A stretch of DNA of 64,000 bases from positions 62,001 through 126,000 of the forward strand of contig CAUJGJ010000430.1 in the NCBI GenBank assembly GCA_963170055.1, given 5' to 3'. Each line of letters opens with the position of its first letter. The first letter of the stretch is position 1. A program made the translations under genes and the position numbers. The notes beneath the pieces are model-generated. The model was not told where the DNA came from. It saw only the letters and a program-made list of their open reading frames with translations, and did no database searches. Source of the DNA: Halisarca cf. caerulea. Its lineage: Eukaryota > Porifera > Demospongiae > Chondrillida > Halisarcidae. This document shows, piece by piece, positions 39,201-53,030 of the stretch.

Positions 39201-42008
39201 TGCTGGTGCTAATACCAATATTTGGCACTAGCACCACGCACATTCCCAGTGGACGCACATGACCTTTCAGAAGTGCTGTGGGCGTATGTGTGTAGAGTTG
39301 GATATGCTGGTGCTAATACTAATATTTGGCACTAGCACCACGCACATTTCCGGTGGACACACATGACCTTTCTGAAGTGCTGTGGGCGTATTTGTGTAGT
39401 GTTGGATATGCTGGTGCTAATACCAATATTTGGCACTAGCACCCCGCACATTCCCGGTGGACACACATGACCTTTCTGAAGTGCTGTGGGCGTATTTGTG
39501 TAGTGTTGGATATGCTGGTGCTAATAACAATATATGGCACTAGCACCACGCACATTCCCAGTGGACACACATGAAGTTTCTTAACTACTGTGGGCGTAAT
39601 TGTGTAGTGCTGGATATGCTGGTGCTAATACCAATATTTGGCACTAGCACCACGCACATTCCCAGTGGACACACATGACCTTTCTGAAGTGCTGTGGGCG
39701 TATTTGCGTAGTGTTGGATATGCTGGTGCTAATACCAATATTTGGCACTAGCACCACGCACATTCCCAGTGGACACACATGATGTTTCTGAAGTGCTGTG
39801 GGCGTATTTGTGTAGTGTTGGATATGCTGGTGCTAATACCAATATTTGGCACTAGCACCACGCACATTCCCAGTGGACACACATGAAGTTTCTGAAATGC
39901 TGTGGGCGTATTTGTGTAGTGTTGGATAGCTGGTGCTAATACCAATATTTGGCACTAGCACCACGCACATTCCCAGTGGACACACATTAAGTTTCTGAAG
40001 TGCTGTGGGCGTATTTGTGTAGTGTTGGATATGCTGGTGCTAATACCAATATTTGGCACTAGCACCACGCACATTCCCAGTGGACACACATGAAGTTTCT
40101 TAACTACTGTGGGCGTATTTGTGTATTGCATGATATGCTGGTGCTAATACAAATATTTGGCACTAGCACCACGCACATTCCCAGTGGACACACATGAAGT
40201 TTCACAACAACTGTGGGCGTATTTGTGTAGTGCTGGATATGCTGTTGCTAATACCAATATTTGGCATTAGCACCACGCACATTCCCAGTGGACACACATG
40301 ACCTTTCTGAAGTGCTGTGGGCGTATGTGTGTAGTGTTGGATATGCTGGTGCTAATACCAATATTTTGCACTAGCACCACGCACATTCCCAGTGGACACA
40401 CATGACCTTTCTGAAGTGCTGTGGGCGTATGTGTGTAGTGTTGGATATGCTGGTGCTAATACCAATATTCGGCACTAGCACCACGTACATTCTCAGTGGA
40501 TACACATGACCTTTCTGAAGTGCTGTTGGCGTATTTGTGTAGTGTTGGATATGCTGGTGCTAATACCAATATTGAGCACTAGCACCACGCACATTCCCAG
40601 TGGACAGACATGAAGTTTCTTGACTACTGTGGGCGTATTTGTGTAGTGCTGGATATGCTGGTGCTAATACCAATATTTGGCACTAGCACCACGCACATTC
40701 CCAGTGGACACACATGACCTTTCTGAAGTGCTGTGGGAGTATCTGTGTAGTGTTGGATATGCTGGTGCTAATACCAATATTTGGCACTAGCACCACGCAC
40801 ATTCCCGGTGGACACACATGACCTTTCTTATGTGCTGTGGGCGTATTTGTGTAGTGTTGGATATGCTTGTGCTAATAACAATATTTGGCACTAGCACCAC
40901 GCACATTCCCAGTGGACACACATGAAGTTTCTTAACTACTGTGGGCGTATTTGTGTAGTGCTGGATATGCTGGTGCTAATACCAATATTTGGCACTAGCA
41001 CCACGCACATTCCCAGTGGACACACATGACCTTTCTGAAGTGCTGTGGGCGTATTAGTGTAGTGTTTGGATATGCTGGTTATAATACCAATATTTGGCAC
41101 TAGCACCACGCACATTCCCAGTGGACACACATGACCTTTCTGAAGTGCTGTGGGCGTATTTGTGTAGTGTTGGATATGCTGGTGCTAATACCAATATTTG
41201 GCACTAGCACCACGCACATTCCCAGTGGACACACATGAAGTTTCTTAACTACTGTGGGCGTATTTGTGTAGTGCTGGATATGCTGGTGCTAATACCAATA
41301 TTTGGCACTAGCACCACGCACATTCCCAATGGACACACATGACCTTTCTGAAGTGCTGTGGGCGTATTTGTGTAGTGTTGGATATGCTGGTGCTAATACC
41401 AATATATGGCACTAGCACCACGCACATTCCCAGTGGACACACATGAAGTTTCTGAAGTTCTGTTGGTGTATTTGTGTAGTGTTGGATATGCTGGTGCTAA
41501 TACCAATATTTGGCACTAGCACCACGCACATTCCCAGTGCACACACATGATGTTTCTTAACTACTGTGGGCGTATTTGTGTAATGTTGGATATGCTGGTG
41601 CTAATACCAATATTTGGCACTAGCACCACGCACATTCCCAGTGGACACACATGAAGTTTCTTAACTACTGTGGGCGTATTTGTGTAGTGCTGGATATGCT
41701 GGTGCTAATACCAATATTTGGCACTAGCACCACGCACATTCCCAGTGGACACACATGACCTTTCTGAAGTGCTGTGGGCGTATTTGTGTAGTGTTGTATA
41801 TTCTGGTGCTAATACCAATATTTGGCACTAGCACCACGCACATTCCCAGTGGACACACATGAAGTTTCTGAAGTGCTGTGGGCGTATTTGTGTAGTGTTG
41901 GATATGCTGGTGCTAATACCAATATTTGGCACTAGCACCACGCACATTCCCAGTGGACACACATGACCTTTAAGAAGTGCTGTGGGCGTATGTGTGTAGT
42001 GTTGGATA
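38889..42008 (+). repeat. H4 30-monomer HOR, copy 1 (3,120 bp)
   Basis: Exactly 3,120 bp and followed directly by copy 2; comparing the two 60 bases at a time I saw no difference. Markers in order: GGGAGTATCTG with TAGTTTTGG, CTGATGTGC, CCTAGTGG, GGACGCACATG with TAGAGTTGG, AATACTAAT with TTTCCGG, CACCCCGC (39,440), AACAATATATGG with GTAATTG, TTTGCGTAG, GATGTTTCTGAAG, 103-bp monomer (39,928), ACATTAAG, GTATTGCATG, S, GGCATTAGC, TATTTTGC, TATTCGG with GGATACAC, TATTGAGC, GGGAGTATCTG, TTCTTATGTGC, TATGCTTGTGC, R, ATTAGTGTAG with an extra T and GGTTATAATACC (about 41,053-41,085), CCCAATGG, ATATATGG, U, T, R, GTATATTCTGG, TTTAAGAAG. Confidence 0.93.
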
Positions 42009-45000
42009 TGCTGGTGCTAATACCAATATTTGGCACTAGCACCACGCACATTCCCAGTGGACACACATGACCTTTCTGAAGTGCTGTGGGAGTATCTGTG
42101 TAGTTTTGGATATGCTGGTGCTAATACCAATATTTGGCACTAGCACCACGCACATTCCCGGTGGACACACATGACCTTTCTGATGTGCTGTGGGCGTATT
42201 TGTGTAGTGTTGGATATGCTGGTGCTAATAACAATATTTGGCACTAGCACCACGCACATTCCTAGTGGACACACATGAAGTTTCTTAACTACTGTGGGCG
42301 TATTTGTGTAGTGCTGGATATGCTGGTGCTAATACCAATATTTGGCACTAGCACCACGCACATTCCCAGTGGACGCACATGACCTTTCAGAAGTGCTGTG
42401 GGCGTATGTGTGTAGAGTTGGATATGCTGGTGCTAATACTAATATTTGGCACTAGCACCACGCACATTTCCGGTGGACACACATGACCTTTCTGAAGTGC
42501 TGTGGGCGTATTTGTGTAGTGTTGGATATGCTGGTGCTAATACCAATATTTGGCACTAGCACCCCGCACATTCCCGGTGGACACACATGACCTTTCTGAA
42601 GTGCTGTGGGCGTATTTGTGTAGTGTTGGATATGCTGGTGCTAATAACAATATATGGCACTAGCACCACGCACATTCCCAGTGGACACACATGAAGTTTC
42701 TTAACTACTGTGGGCGTAATTGTGTAGTGCTGGATATGCTGGTGCTAATACCAATATTTGGCACTAGCACCACGCACATTCCCAGTGGACACACATGACC
42801 TTTCTGAAGTGCTGTGGGCGTATTTGCGTAGTGTTGGATATGCTGGTGCTAATACCAATATTTGGCACTAGCACCACGCACATTCCCAGTGGACACACAT
42901 GATGTTTCTGAAGTGCTGTGGGCGTATTTGTGTAGTGTTGGATATGCTGGTGCTAATACCAATATTTGGCACTAGCACCACGCACATTCCCAGTGGACAC
43001 ACATGAAGTTTCTGAAATGCTGTGGGCGTATTTGTGTAGTGTTGGATAGCTGGTGCTAATACCAATATTTGGCACTAGCACCACGCACATTCCCAGTGGA
43101 CACACATTAAGTTTCTGAAGTGCTGTGGGCGTATTTGTGTAGTGTTGGATATGCTGGTGCTAATACCAATATTTGGCACTAGCACCACGCACATTCCCAG
43201 TGGACACACATGAAGTTTCTTAACTACTGTGGGCGTATTTGTGTATTGCATGATATGCTGGTGCTAATACAAATATTTGGCACTAGCACCACGCACATTC
43301 CCAGTGGACACACATGAAGTTTCACAACAACTGTGGGCGTATTTGTGTAGTGCTGGATATGCTGTTGCTAATACCAATATTTGGCATTAGCACCACGCAC
43401 ATTCCCAGTGGACACACATGACCTTTCTGAAGTGCTGTGGGCGTATGTGTGTAGTGTTGGATATGCTGGTGCTAATACCAATATTTTGCACTAGCACCAC
43501 GCACATTCCCAGTGGACACACATGACCTTTCTGAAGTGCTGTGGGCGTATGTGTGTAGTGTTGGATATGCTGGTGCTAATACCAATATTCGGCACTAGCA
43601 CCACGTACATTCTCAGTGGATACACATGACCTTTCTGAAGTGCTGTTGGCGTATTTGTGTAGTGTTGGATATGCTGGTGCTAATACCAATATTGAGCACT
43701 AGCACCACGCACATTCCCAGTGGACAGACATGAAGTTTCTTGACTACTGTGGGCGTATTTGTGTAGTGCTGGATATGCTGGTGCTAATACCAATATTTGG
43801 CACTAGCACCACGCACATTCCCAGTGGACACACATGACCTTTCTGAAGTGCTGTGGGAGTATCTGTGTAGTGTTGGATATGCTGGTGCTAATACCAATAT
43901 TTGGCACTAGCACCACGCACATTCCCGGTGGACACACATGACCTTTCTTATGTGCTGTGGGCGTATTTGTGTAGTGTTGGATATGCTTGTGCTAATAACA
44001 ATATTTGGCACTAGCACCACGCACATTCCCAGTGGACACACATGAAGTTTCTTAACTACTGTGGGCGTATTTGTGTAGTGCTGGATATGCTGGTGCTAAT
44101 ACCAATATTTGGCACTAGCACCACGCACATTCCCAGTGGACACACATGACCTTTCTGAAGTGCTGTGGGCGTATTAGTGTAGTGTTTGGATATGCTGGTT
44201 ATAATACCAATATTTGGCACTAGCACCACGCACATTCCCAGTGGACACACATGACCTTTCTGAAGTGCTGTGGGCGTATTTGTGTAGTGTTGGATATGCT
44301 GGTGCTAATACCAATATTTGGCACTAGCACCACGCACATTCCCAGTGGACACACATGAAGTTTCTTAACTACTGTGGGCGTATTTGTGTAGTGCTGGATA
44401 TGCTGGTGCTAATACCAATATTTGGCACTAGCACCACGCACATTCCCAATGGACACACATGACCTTTCTGAAGTGCTGTGGGCGTATTTGTGTAGTGTTG
44501 GATATGCTGGTGCTAATACCAATATATGGCACTAGCACCACGCACATTCCCAGTGGACACACATGAAGTTTCTGAAGTTCTGTTGGTGTATTTGTGTAGT
44601 GTTGGATATGCTGGTGCTAATACCAATATTTGGCACTAGCACCACGCACATTCCCAGTGCACACACATGATGTTTCTTAACTACTGTGGGCGTATTTGTG
44701 TAATGTTGGATATGCTGGTGCTAATACCAATATTTGGCACTAGCACCACGCACATTCCCAGTGGACACACATGAAGTTTCTTAACTACTGTGGGCGTATT
44801 TGTGTAGTGCTGGATATGCTGGTGCTAATACCAATATTTGGCACTAGCACCACGCACATTCCCAGTGGACACACATGACCTTTCTGAAGTGCTGTGGGCG
44901 TATTTGTGTAGTGTTGTATATTCTGGTGCTAATACCAATATTTGGCACTAGCACCACGCACATTCCCAGTGGACACACATGAAGTTTCTGAAGTGCTGTG

Positions 45001-45128
45001 GGCGTATTTGTGTAGTGTTGGATATGCTGGTGCTAATACCAATATTTGGCACTAGCACCACGCACATTCCCAGTGGACACACATGACCTTTAAGAAGTGC
45101 TGTGGGCGTATGTGTGTAGTGTTGGATA
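42009..45128 (+). repeat. H4 30-monomer HOR, copy 2 (3,120 bp, apparently identical)
   Basis: Repeats copy 1 at an offset of 3,120 bp. Identity starts just after a T/C difference at 42,002 (GTTGGATATG against GCTGGATATG) and runs about 40 bp past the unit end, to the TTTCCGG change near 45,172. Even the rare 1-bp insertion (AGTGTTTGGATA near 44,187), GGATACACATG and GGTTATAATACC are present. This is the least diverged pair in the window, so either the youngest duplication or an assembly duplication. Confidence 0.93.
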
Positions 45129-45648
45129 TGCTGGTGCTAATACCAATATTTGGCACTAGCACCACGCACATTTCCGGTGGACACACATGACCTTTCTGAA
45201 GTGCTGTGGGCGTATTTGTGTAGTGTTGGATATGCTGGTGCTAATACCAATATTTGGCACTAGCACCACGCACATTCCCGGTGGACACACATGACCTTTC
45301 TGAAGTGCTGTGGGCGTATTTGTGTAGTGTTGGATATGCTGGTGCTAATAACAATATATGGCACTAGCACCACGCACATTCCCAGTGGACACACATGAAG
45401 TTTCTTAACTACTGTGGGCGTAATTGTTTAGTGCTGGATGTGCTGGTGCTAATACCAATATTTGGCACTAGCACCACGCACATTCCCCGTGGACACACAT
45501 GACCTTTCTGAAGTGCTGTGGGCGTATTTGTGTAGTGTTGGATATGCTGGTGCTAATAACAATATTTGGCACTAACACCACGCACATTCCCAGTGGACAC
45601 ACATGAAGTTTCTGAAGTGCTGTGGGCGTATTTGTGTAGTGTTGGATA
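45129..45648 (+). repeat. Junction module J (5 monomers), first full copy
   Basis: TTTCCGG; CCCGG; AACAATATATGG class R with the diagnostic GTAATTGTTTAG; P (here CCCCGTGG); AACAATATTTGG class Q (here CACTAACACC). The same five occur at 59,891-60,410 in the same order, and the last two correspond to the start of the window (1-208). GTAATTGTTTAG was noticed only in these two J copies. J follows an H4 unit both times. Confidence 0.85.
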
Positions 45649-47103
45649 TGCTGGTGCTAATACCAATATTTGGCACTAGCACCACGCACATTCCCAGTGG
45701 ACACACATGAAGTTTCACAACAACTGTGGGCGTATTTGTGTAGTGCTGGATATGCTGTTGCTAATACCAATATTTGGCATTAGCACCACGCACATTCCCA
45801 GTGGACACACATGACCTTTCTGAAGTGCTGTGGGCGTATGTGTGTAGTGTTCGATATGCTGGTGCTAATACCAATATTTTGCACTAGCACCACGCACATT
45901 CCAAGTGGACACACATGACCTTTCTGAAGTGCTGTGGGCGTATTTGTGTAGTGTTGGATATGCTGGTGCTAATACCAATATTCGGCACTAGCACCACGTA
46001 CATTCTCAGTGGACACACATGACCTTTCTGAAGTGCTGTTGGCGTATTTGTGTAGTGTTGGATATGCCGGTGCTAATACCAATATTTGGCACTAGCACCA
46101 CGCACATTCCCAGTGGACACACATGACCTTTCTGAAGTGCTGTGGGCGTATTTGTGTAGTGTTGGATATGCTGGTGCTAATACCAATATTTGGCACTAGC
46201 ACCACGCACATTCCCAGTGGACACACATGACCTTTCAGAAGTGCTGTGGGCGTATGTGTGTAGTGTTGGATATGCTGGTGCTAATACCAATATTTGGCAC
46301 TAGCACCACGCACATTCCCAGTGGACACACATGAAGTTTCTTAACTACTGTGGGCGTAATTGTGTAGTGCTGGATATGCTGGTGCTAATACCAATATTTG
46401 GCACTAGCACGACGCACATTCCCAGTGGACACACATGACCTTTCTGAAGTGCTGTGGGCGTATTTGTGTAGTGTTGGACATGCTGGTGCTAATAACAATA
46501 TTTGGCACTAGCACCACGCACATTCCCAGTGGACACACATGAAGTTTCTGAAGTGCTGTGGGCGTATTTGTGTAGTGTTGGATATGCTGGTGCTAATACC
46601 AATATTTGGCACTAGCACCACGCACATTCCCAGTGGACACACATGAAGTTTCAGAAATGCTGTGGGCGTATTTGTGTAGTGTTGGATAGCTGGTGCTAAT
46701 AGCAATATTTGGCACTAGCACCACGCACATTCCCAGTGGACACACATGAAGTTTCACAACAACTGTGGGCGTATTTGTGTAGTGCTGGATATGCTGTTGC
46801 TAATACCAATATTTGGCATTAGCACCACGCACATTCCCAGTGGACACACATGACCTTTCTGAAGTGCTGTGGGCGTATGTGTGTAGTGTTGGATATGCTG
46901 GTGCTAATACCAATATTTTGCACTAGCACCACGCACATTCCCAGTGGACACACATGACCTTTCTGAAGTGCTGTGGGCGTATTTCTGTAGTGTTGGATAT
47001 GCTGGTGCTAATACCAATATTCGGCACTAGCACCACGTACATTCTAAGTGGACACACATGACCTTTCTGAAGTGCTGTGGGCGTATTTGTGTAGTGTTGG
47101 ATA
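45649..47103 (+). repeat. Chimeric segment: H2, H1 and unit-2 fragments
   Basis: 45,649-46,480 carries S, TGCTGTTGC/GGCATTAGC with GTGTTCGA (about 45,849), TATTTTGC, TATTCGG and TGCCGG, matching 9/10-mer copies 1-2 near 20,900-21,630. 46,481-46,690 matches the H1 start (AACAATATTTGG Q, TTTCAGAAATG, 1-bp deletion, GCTAATAGC). 46,740-47,103 resembles 8,480-8,800 (S, TGCTGTTGC, TATTTTGC, TATTCGG with the private ATTCTAAGTGG). This is where the expanded cascade hands over to the compact one. Confidence 0.78.
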
Positions 47104-49494
47104 TGCTGGTGCTAATAACAATATATGGCACTAGCACCACGCACATTCCAAATGGACACACATGAAGTTTCTTAACTACTGTGGGCGTATTTGTGTAGTG
47201 CTGGATATGCTGGTGCTAATACCAATATTAGGCACTAGCACCACGTACATTCCCAGTGGACACACATGACCATTCTGAAGTGCTGTGGGCGTATTTGTGT
47301 AGTGTTGTATATGCTGGTGCTAATACCAATATTTGGCACTAGCACCACGCACATTCCCAGTGGACAGACATGACCTTTCAGAAGTGCTGTGGACGTATTT
47401 GTGTAGTGTTGGATATGCTGGTGCTAATACCAATATTTGGCACTAGCACCACGCACATTCCCAGTGGACACACATGACCTTTCTGAAGTGCTGTGGGCGT
47501 ATGTGTGTAGTGTTGGATATACTGGTGCTAATACCAATATTTGGCACTAGCACCACGCACATTTCCGGTGGACACACATGACCTTTCTGAAGTGCTGTGG
47601 GCGTATTTGTGTAGTGTTGGATATGCTGGTGCTAATACCAATATTTGGCACTAGCACCCCGCACATTCCCGGTGGACACACATGACCTTTCTGAAGTGCT
47701 GTGGGCGTATTTGTGTTGTGTTGGATATCCTGGTGCTAATAACAATATATGGCACTAGCACCACGCACATTCCCAGTGGACACACATGAAGTTTCTTAAC
47801 TACTGTGGGCGTAATTGTGTAGTGCTGGATATGCTGGTGCTAATACCAATATTTGGCACTAGCACCACGCACATTCCCAGTGGACACACATGACCTTTCT
47901 GAAGTGCTGTGGGCGTATTTGTGTAGTGTTGGATATGCTGGTGCTAATAACAATATTTGGCACTAGCACCACGCACATTCCCAGTGGACACACATGAAGT
48001 TTCTGAAGTGCTGTGGGCGTATTTGTGTAGTGTTGGATATGCTGGTGCTAATACCAATATTTGGCACTAGCACCACGCACATTCCCAGTGGACACACATG
48101 AAGTTTCAGAAATGCTGTGGGCGTATTTGTGTAGTGTTGGATAGCTGGTGCTAATAGCAATATTTGGCACTAGCACCACGCACATTCCCAGTGGACACAC
48201 ATGAAGTTTCTGAAGTGCTGTGGGCGTATTTGTGTAGTGTTGGATATGCTGGTGCTAATATTAATATTTGGCACTAGCACCACGCACATTCCCAGTGGAC
48301 ACACATGAAGTTTCTTAACTACTGTGGGCGTATTTGTGTAGTGCATGATATGCTGGTGCTAATACCAATATTTGGCACTAGCACCACGCACATTCCCAGT
48401 GGACACACATGAAGTTTCACAACAACTGTGGGCGTATTTGTGTAGTGCTGGATATGCTGGTGCTAATACCAATATTTGGCATTAGCACCACGCACATTCC
48501 CAGTGGACACACATCACCTTTCTGAAGTGCTGTGGGCGTATGTGTGTAGTGTTGGATATGCTGGTGCTAATACCAATATTTTGCACTAGCACCACGCACA
48601 TTCCCAGTGCACACACATGACCTTTCTGAAGTGCTGTGGGCGTATTTGTGTAGTGTTGGATATGCTGGTGCTAATACCAATATTCGGCACTAGCACCACG
48701 TACATTCTCAGTGGACACACATGACCTTTCTGAAGTGCTGTTGGCGTATTTGTGTAGTGTTGGATATGCTGGTGCTAATACCAATATTGAGCACTAGCAC
48801 CACGCACATTCCCAGTGGACACACATGAAGTTTCTTGACTACTGTGGGCGTATTTGTGTAGTGCTGGATATGCTGGTGCTAATACCAATATTTGGCACTA
48901 GCACCACGCACATTCCCAGTGGACACACATGAAGTTTCTGAAGTGCTGTGGGTGTATTTGTGTAGTGTTGGATATGCTGGTGCTAATACCAATATTTGGC
49001 ACTAGCACCACGCACATTCCCCGTGGACACACATGACCTTTCTGAAGTGCTGTGGGCGTGTTTGTTTAGTGTTGGATATGCTGGTGCTAATACCAATATT
49101 TGGCATTAGCACCACGCACATTCCCAGTGGACACACATGACCTTTCTGAAGTGCTGGGGGCGTATTTGTGTAGTATTGGATATGCTGGTGCTAATACCAA
49201 TATTTGGCACTAGCACCACGCACATTCCCGGTGGACACACATGACCTTTCTGAAGTGCTGTGGGCGTATTTGTGTAGTGTTGGATATGCTGGTGCTAATA
49301 ACAATATATGGCACTAGCACCACGCACATTCCCAGTGGACACACATGAAGTTTCTTAACTACTGTGGGCGTATTTGTGTAGTGCTGGATATGCTGGTGCT
49401 AATACCAATATTTGGCACTAGTACCACGCACATTCCCAGTGGACACACATGACCTTTCTGAAGTGCTGTGGGCGTATTTGTGTAGTGTTGGATA
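47104..49494 (+). repeat. H1 higher-order repeat, compact-cascade copy (23 monomers)
   Basis: Follows 9,357 onward at an offset near 37,746 bp: AACAATATATGG R, TATTAGGCAC with GACCATTC, GTTGTATA, GTGGACG, TATACTGG, TTTCCGG, CACCCCGC (47,655), the 103-bp monomer (48,143), TAATATTAATATT, R with GTGCATG, S, GGCATTAGC with ACATCACC, TATTTTGC, TATTCGG, TATTGAGC, CGTGTTTGTTTAG, GCTGGGGGCG, CACTAGTACC. It ends where H1 would continue with TTTGATATGC and GGAACTAG. Private changes include AGTGCACACATGACC near 48,608 and TAGTATTGG near 49,172. Confidence 0.86.
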
Positions 49495-52400
49495 TGCTGG
49501 TGCTAATACCAATATTTGGCACTAGCACCACGCACATTCCCAGTGGACACACATGAAGTTTCTTAACTACTGTGGGCGTATTTGTGTAGTGCATGATATG
49601 CTGGTGCTAATACCAATATTTGGCACTAACACCACGCACATTCCCAGTGGACACACATGAAGTTTCACAACAACTGTGGGCGTATTTGTGTAGTGCTGGA
49701 TATGCTGTTGCTAATACCAATATTTGGCATTAGCACCACGCACATTCCCAGTGGACACACATGACCTTTCTGAAGTGCTGTGGGCGTATGTGTGTAGTGT
49801 TGGATATGCTGGTGCTAATACCAATATTTGGCACTAGCACCAGGCACATTCCCAGTGGACATACATGACCTTTATGAAGTGCTGAAGGCGTATTTGTGTA
49901 GTGTTGGATATGCTGGTGCTAATACCAATATTGAGCACTAGCACCACGCACATTCCCAGTGGACAGACATGAAGTTTCTTGACTACTGTGGGCGTATTTG
50001 TGTAGTGCATGATATGCTGGTGCTAATACCAATATTTGGCACTAGCACCACGCACATTCCCAGTGGACACACATGAAGTTTCACAACAACTGTGGGCGTA
50101 TTTGATTAGTGTTGGATATGCTGGTGCTAATAACAATATTTGGCACTAGCACCACGCACATTCCCTGTGGACACACATGAAATTTTTGAAGTGCTGTGGG
50201 CGTATTTGTGTAGTGTTGGATATGCTGGTGCTAATACCAATATTTGGCACTAGCACCACGCACATTCCCAGTGGACACACATGAAGTTTCTGAAGTGCTG
50301 TGGGCGTATTTGTGTAGTGTTGGATATGCTGGTGCTAATACCAATATTTGGAACTAGCACCACGCACATTCCCGGTGGACACACATGAAGTTTCTGAAGT
50401 GCTGTGGGCGTATTTGTGTAGTGTTGGATATGCTGGTGCTAATATTAATATTTGGCACTAGCACCACGCACATTCCCAGTGGACACACATGAAGTTTCTT
50501 AACTACTGTGGGCGTATTTGTGTAGTGCATGATATGCTGGTGCTAATACCAATATTTGGCACTAGCACCACGCACATTCCCAGTGGACACACATGAAGTT
50601 TCACAACAACTGTGGGCGTATTTGTGTAGTGCTGGATATGCTGGTGCTAATACCAATATTTGGCATTAGCATCACGCACATTCCCAGTGGACACACATGA
50701 CCTTTCTGAAGTGCTGTGGGCGTATGTGTGTAGTGTTGGATATGCTGGTGCTAATAGCAATATTGAGCACTAGCACCACGCACATTCCCAGTGGACACAC
50801 ATGAAGTTTCTTGACTACTGTGGGCGTATTTGTGTAGTGCTGGATATGCTGGTGCTAATACCAATATTTGGCACTAGCACCACGCACATTCCCAGTGGAC
50901 ACACATGAAGTTTCTGAAGTGCTGTGGGTGTATTTGCGTAGTGTTGGATATGCTGGTGCTAATACCAATATTTGGCACTAGCACCACGCACATTCCCCGT
51001 GGACACACATGACCTTTCTGAAGTGCTGTGGGCGTGTTTGTTTAGTGTTGGATATGCTGGTGCTAATACCAATATTTGGCATTAGCACCACGCACATTCC
51101 CAGTGGACACACATGACCTTTCTGAAGTGCTGGGGGCGTATTTGTGTAGTGTTGGATATGCTGGTGCTAATACCAATATTTGGCACTAGCACCACGCACA
51201 TTCCCAGTGGACACACATGACCTTTCTGAAGTGCTGTGGGCGTATTTGTGTAGTGTTGGATATGCTGGTGCTAATAACAATATATGGCACTAGCACCACG
51301 CACATTCCCAGTGGACACACATGAAGTTTCTTAACTACTGTGGGCGTATTTGTGTAGTGCTGGATATGCTGGTGCTAATACCAATATTTGGCACTAGTAC
51401 CACGCACATTCCCAGTGGACACACATGACCTTTCTGAAGTGCTGTGGGCGTATTTGTGTAGTGTTGGATATGCTGGTGCTAATACCAATATTTGGCACTA
51501 GCACCACGCACATTCCCAGTGGACACACATGAAGTTTCTTAACTACTGTGGGCGTATTTGTGTAGTGCATGATATGCTGGTGCTAATACCAATATTTGGC
51601 ACTAACACCACGCACATTCCCAGTGGACACACATGAAGTTTCACAACAACTGTGGGCGTATTTGTGTAGTGCTGGATATGCTGTTGCTAATACCAATATT
51701 TGGCATTAGCACCACGCACATTCCCAGTGGACACACATGACCTTTCTGAAGTGCTGTGGGCGTATGTGTGTAGTGTTGGATATGCTGGTGCTAATACCAA
51801 TATTTGGCACTAGCACCAGGCACATTCCCAGTGGACATACATGACCTTTATGAAGTGCTGAAGGCGTATTTGTGTAGTGTTGGATATGCTGGTGCTAATA
51901 CCAATATTCGGCACTAGCACCACGTACATTCTCAGTGGACACACATGACCTTTCTGAAGTGCTGTTGGCGTATTTGTGTAGTGTTGGATATGCTGGTGCT
52001 AATACCAATATTGAGCACTAGCACCACGCACATTCCCAGTGGACAGACATGAAGTTTCTTGACTACTGTGGGCGTATTTGTGTAGTGCTGGATATGCTGG
52101 TGCTAATACCAATATTTGGCACTAGCACCACGCACATTCCCAGTTGTCACACATGAAGTTTCACAACAACTGTGGGCGTATTTGTGTAGTGTTGGATATG
52201 CTGGTGCTAATAACAATATTTGGCACTAGCACCACGCACATTCCCTGTGGACACACATGAAGTTTTTGAAGTGCTGTGGGCGTATTTGTGTAGTGTTGGA
52301 TATGCTGGTGCTAATACCAATATTTGGCACTAGCACCACGCACATTCCCAGTGGACACACATGAAGTTTCTGAAGTGCTGTGGGCGTATTTGTGTAGTGT

Positions 52401-53030
52401 TGGATATGCTGGTGCTAATACCAATATTTGGAACTAGCACCACGCACATTCCCGGTGGACACACATGAAGTTTCTTAACTACTGTGGGCGTATTTGCGTA
52501 GTGCTGGATATGCTGGTGCTAATACCAATATTTGGCACTAGCACCACGCACATTCCCAGTGGACACACATGAAGTTTAATAACAACTGTGGGCGTATTTG
52601 TGTAGTTCTGGATATGCTGGTGCTAATACCAATATTTTGCACTAGCACCACGCACATTCCCAGTGGACACACATGACCTTTCTGAAGTGCTGTGGGCGTA
52701 TGTGTGTAGTGTTGGATATGCTGGTGCTAATACCAATATTTGGCACTAGCACCACGCACATTCCCGGTGGACACACATGACCTTTCTGAAGTGCTGTGGG
52801 CGTATTTGTGTAGTGTTGGATATGCTGGTGTTAATACCAATATTTGGCACTAGCACCACGCACATTCCCCGTGGACACACATGACCTTTCTGAAGTGCTG
52901 TGGGCGTGTTTGTGTAGTGTTGGATATGCTGGTGCTAATACCAATATTTGGCACTAGCACCACGCACATTCCCGGTGGACACACATGACCTTTCTGAAGT
53001 GCTGTGGGCGTATTTGTGTAGTGTTGGATA
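49495..53030 (+). repeat. Second H2 block with an embedded 19-monomer-offset duplication
   Basis: 34 monomers. S, TGCTGTTGC, CACCAGGC, TATTGAGC, CCCTGTGG, GAAGTTTTTG, GGAACTAG and TTTGCGTAG monomers appear in the order seen at 24,700-26,200. Eleven monomers ending here (48,767-49,910) match 50,743-51,886 at 1,976 bp, including GGACATACATG with TTTATGAAG and GCTGAAGGCG. An H1 stretch (TAATATTAATATT, GTGCATG, S, GGCATTAGC, CGTGTTTGTTTAG, GCTGGGGGCG) is therefore inserted between two H2 stretches. Odd changes: GTATTTGATTAG near 50,103, CCCAGTTGTCACAC near 52,143, GTTTAATAACAAC near 52,574. Confidence 0.82.
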
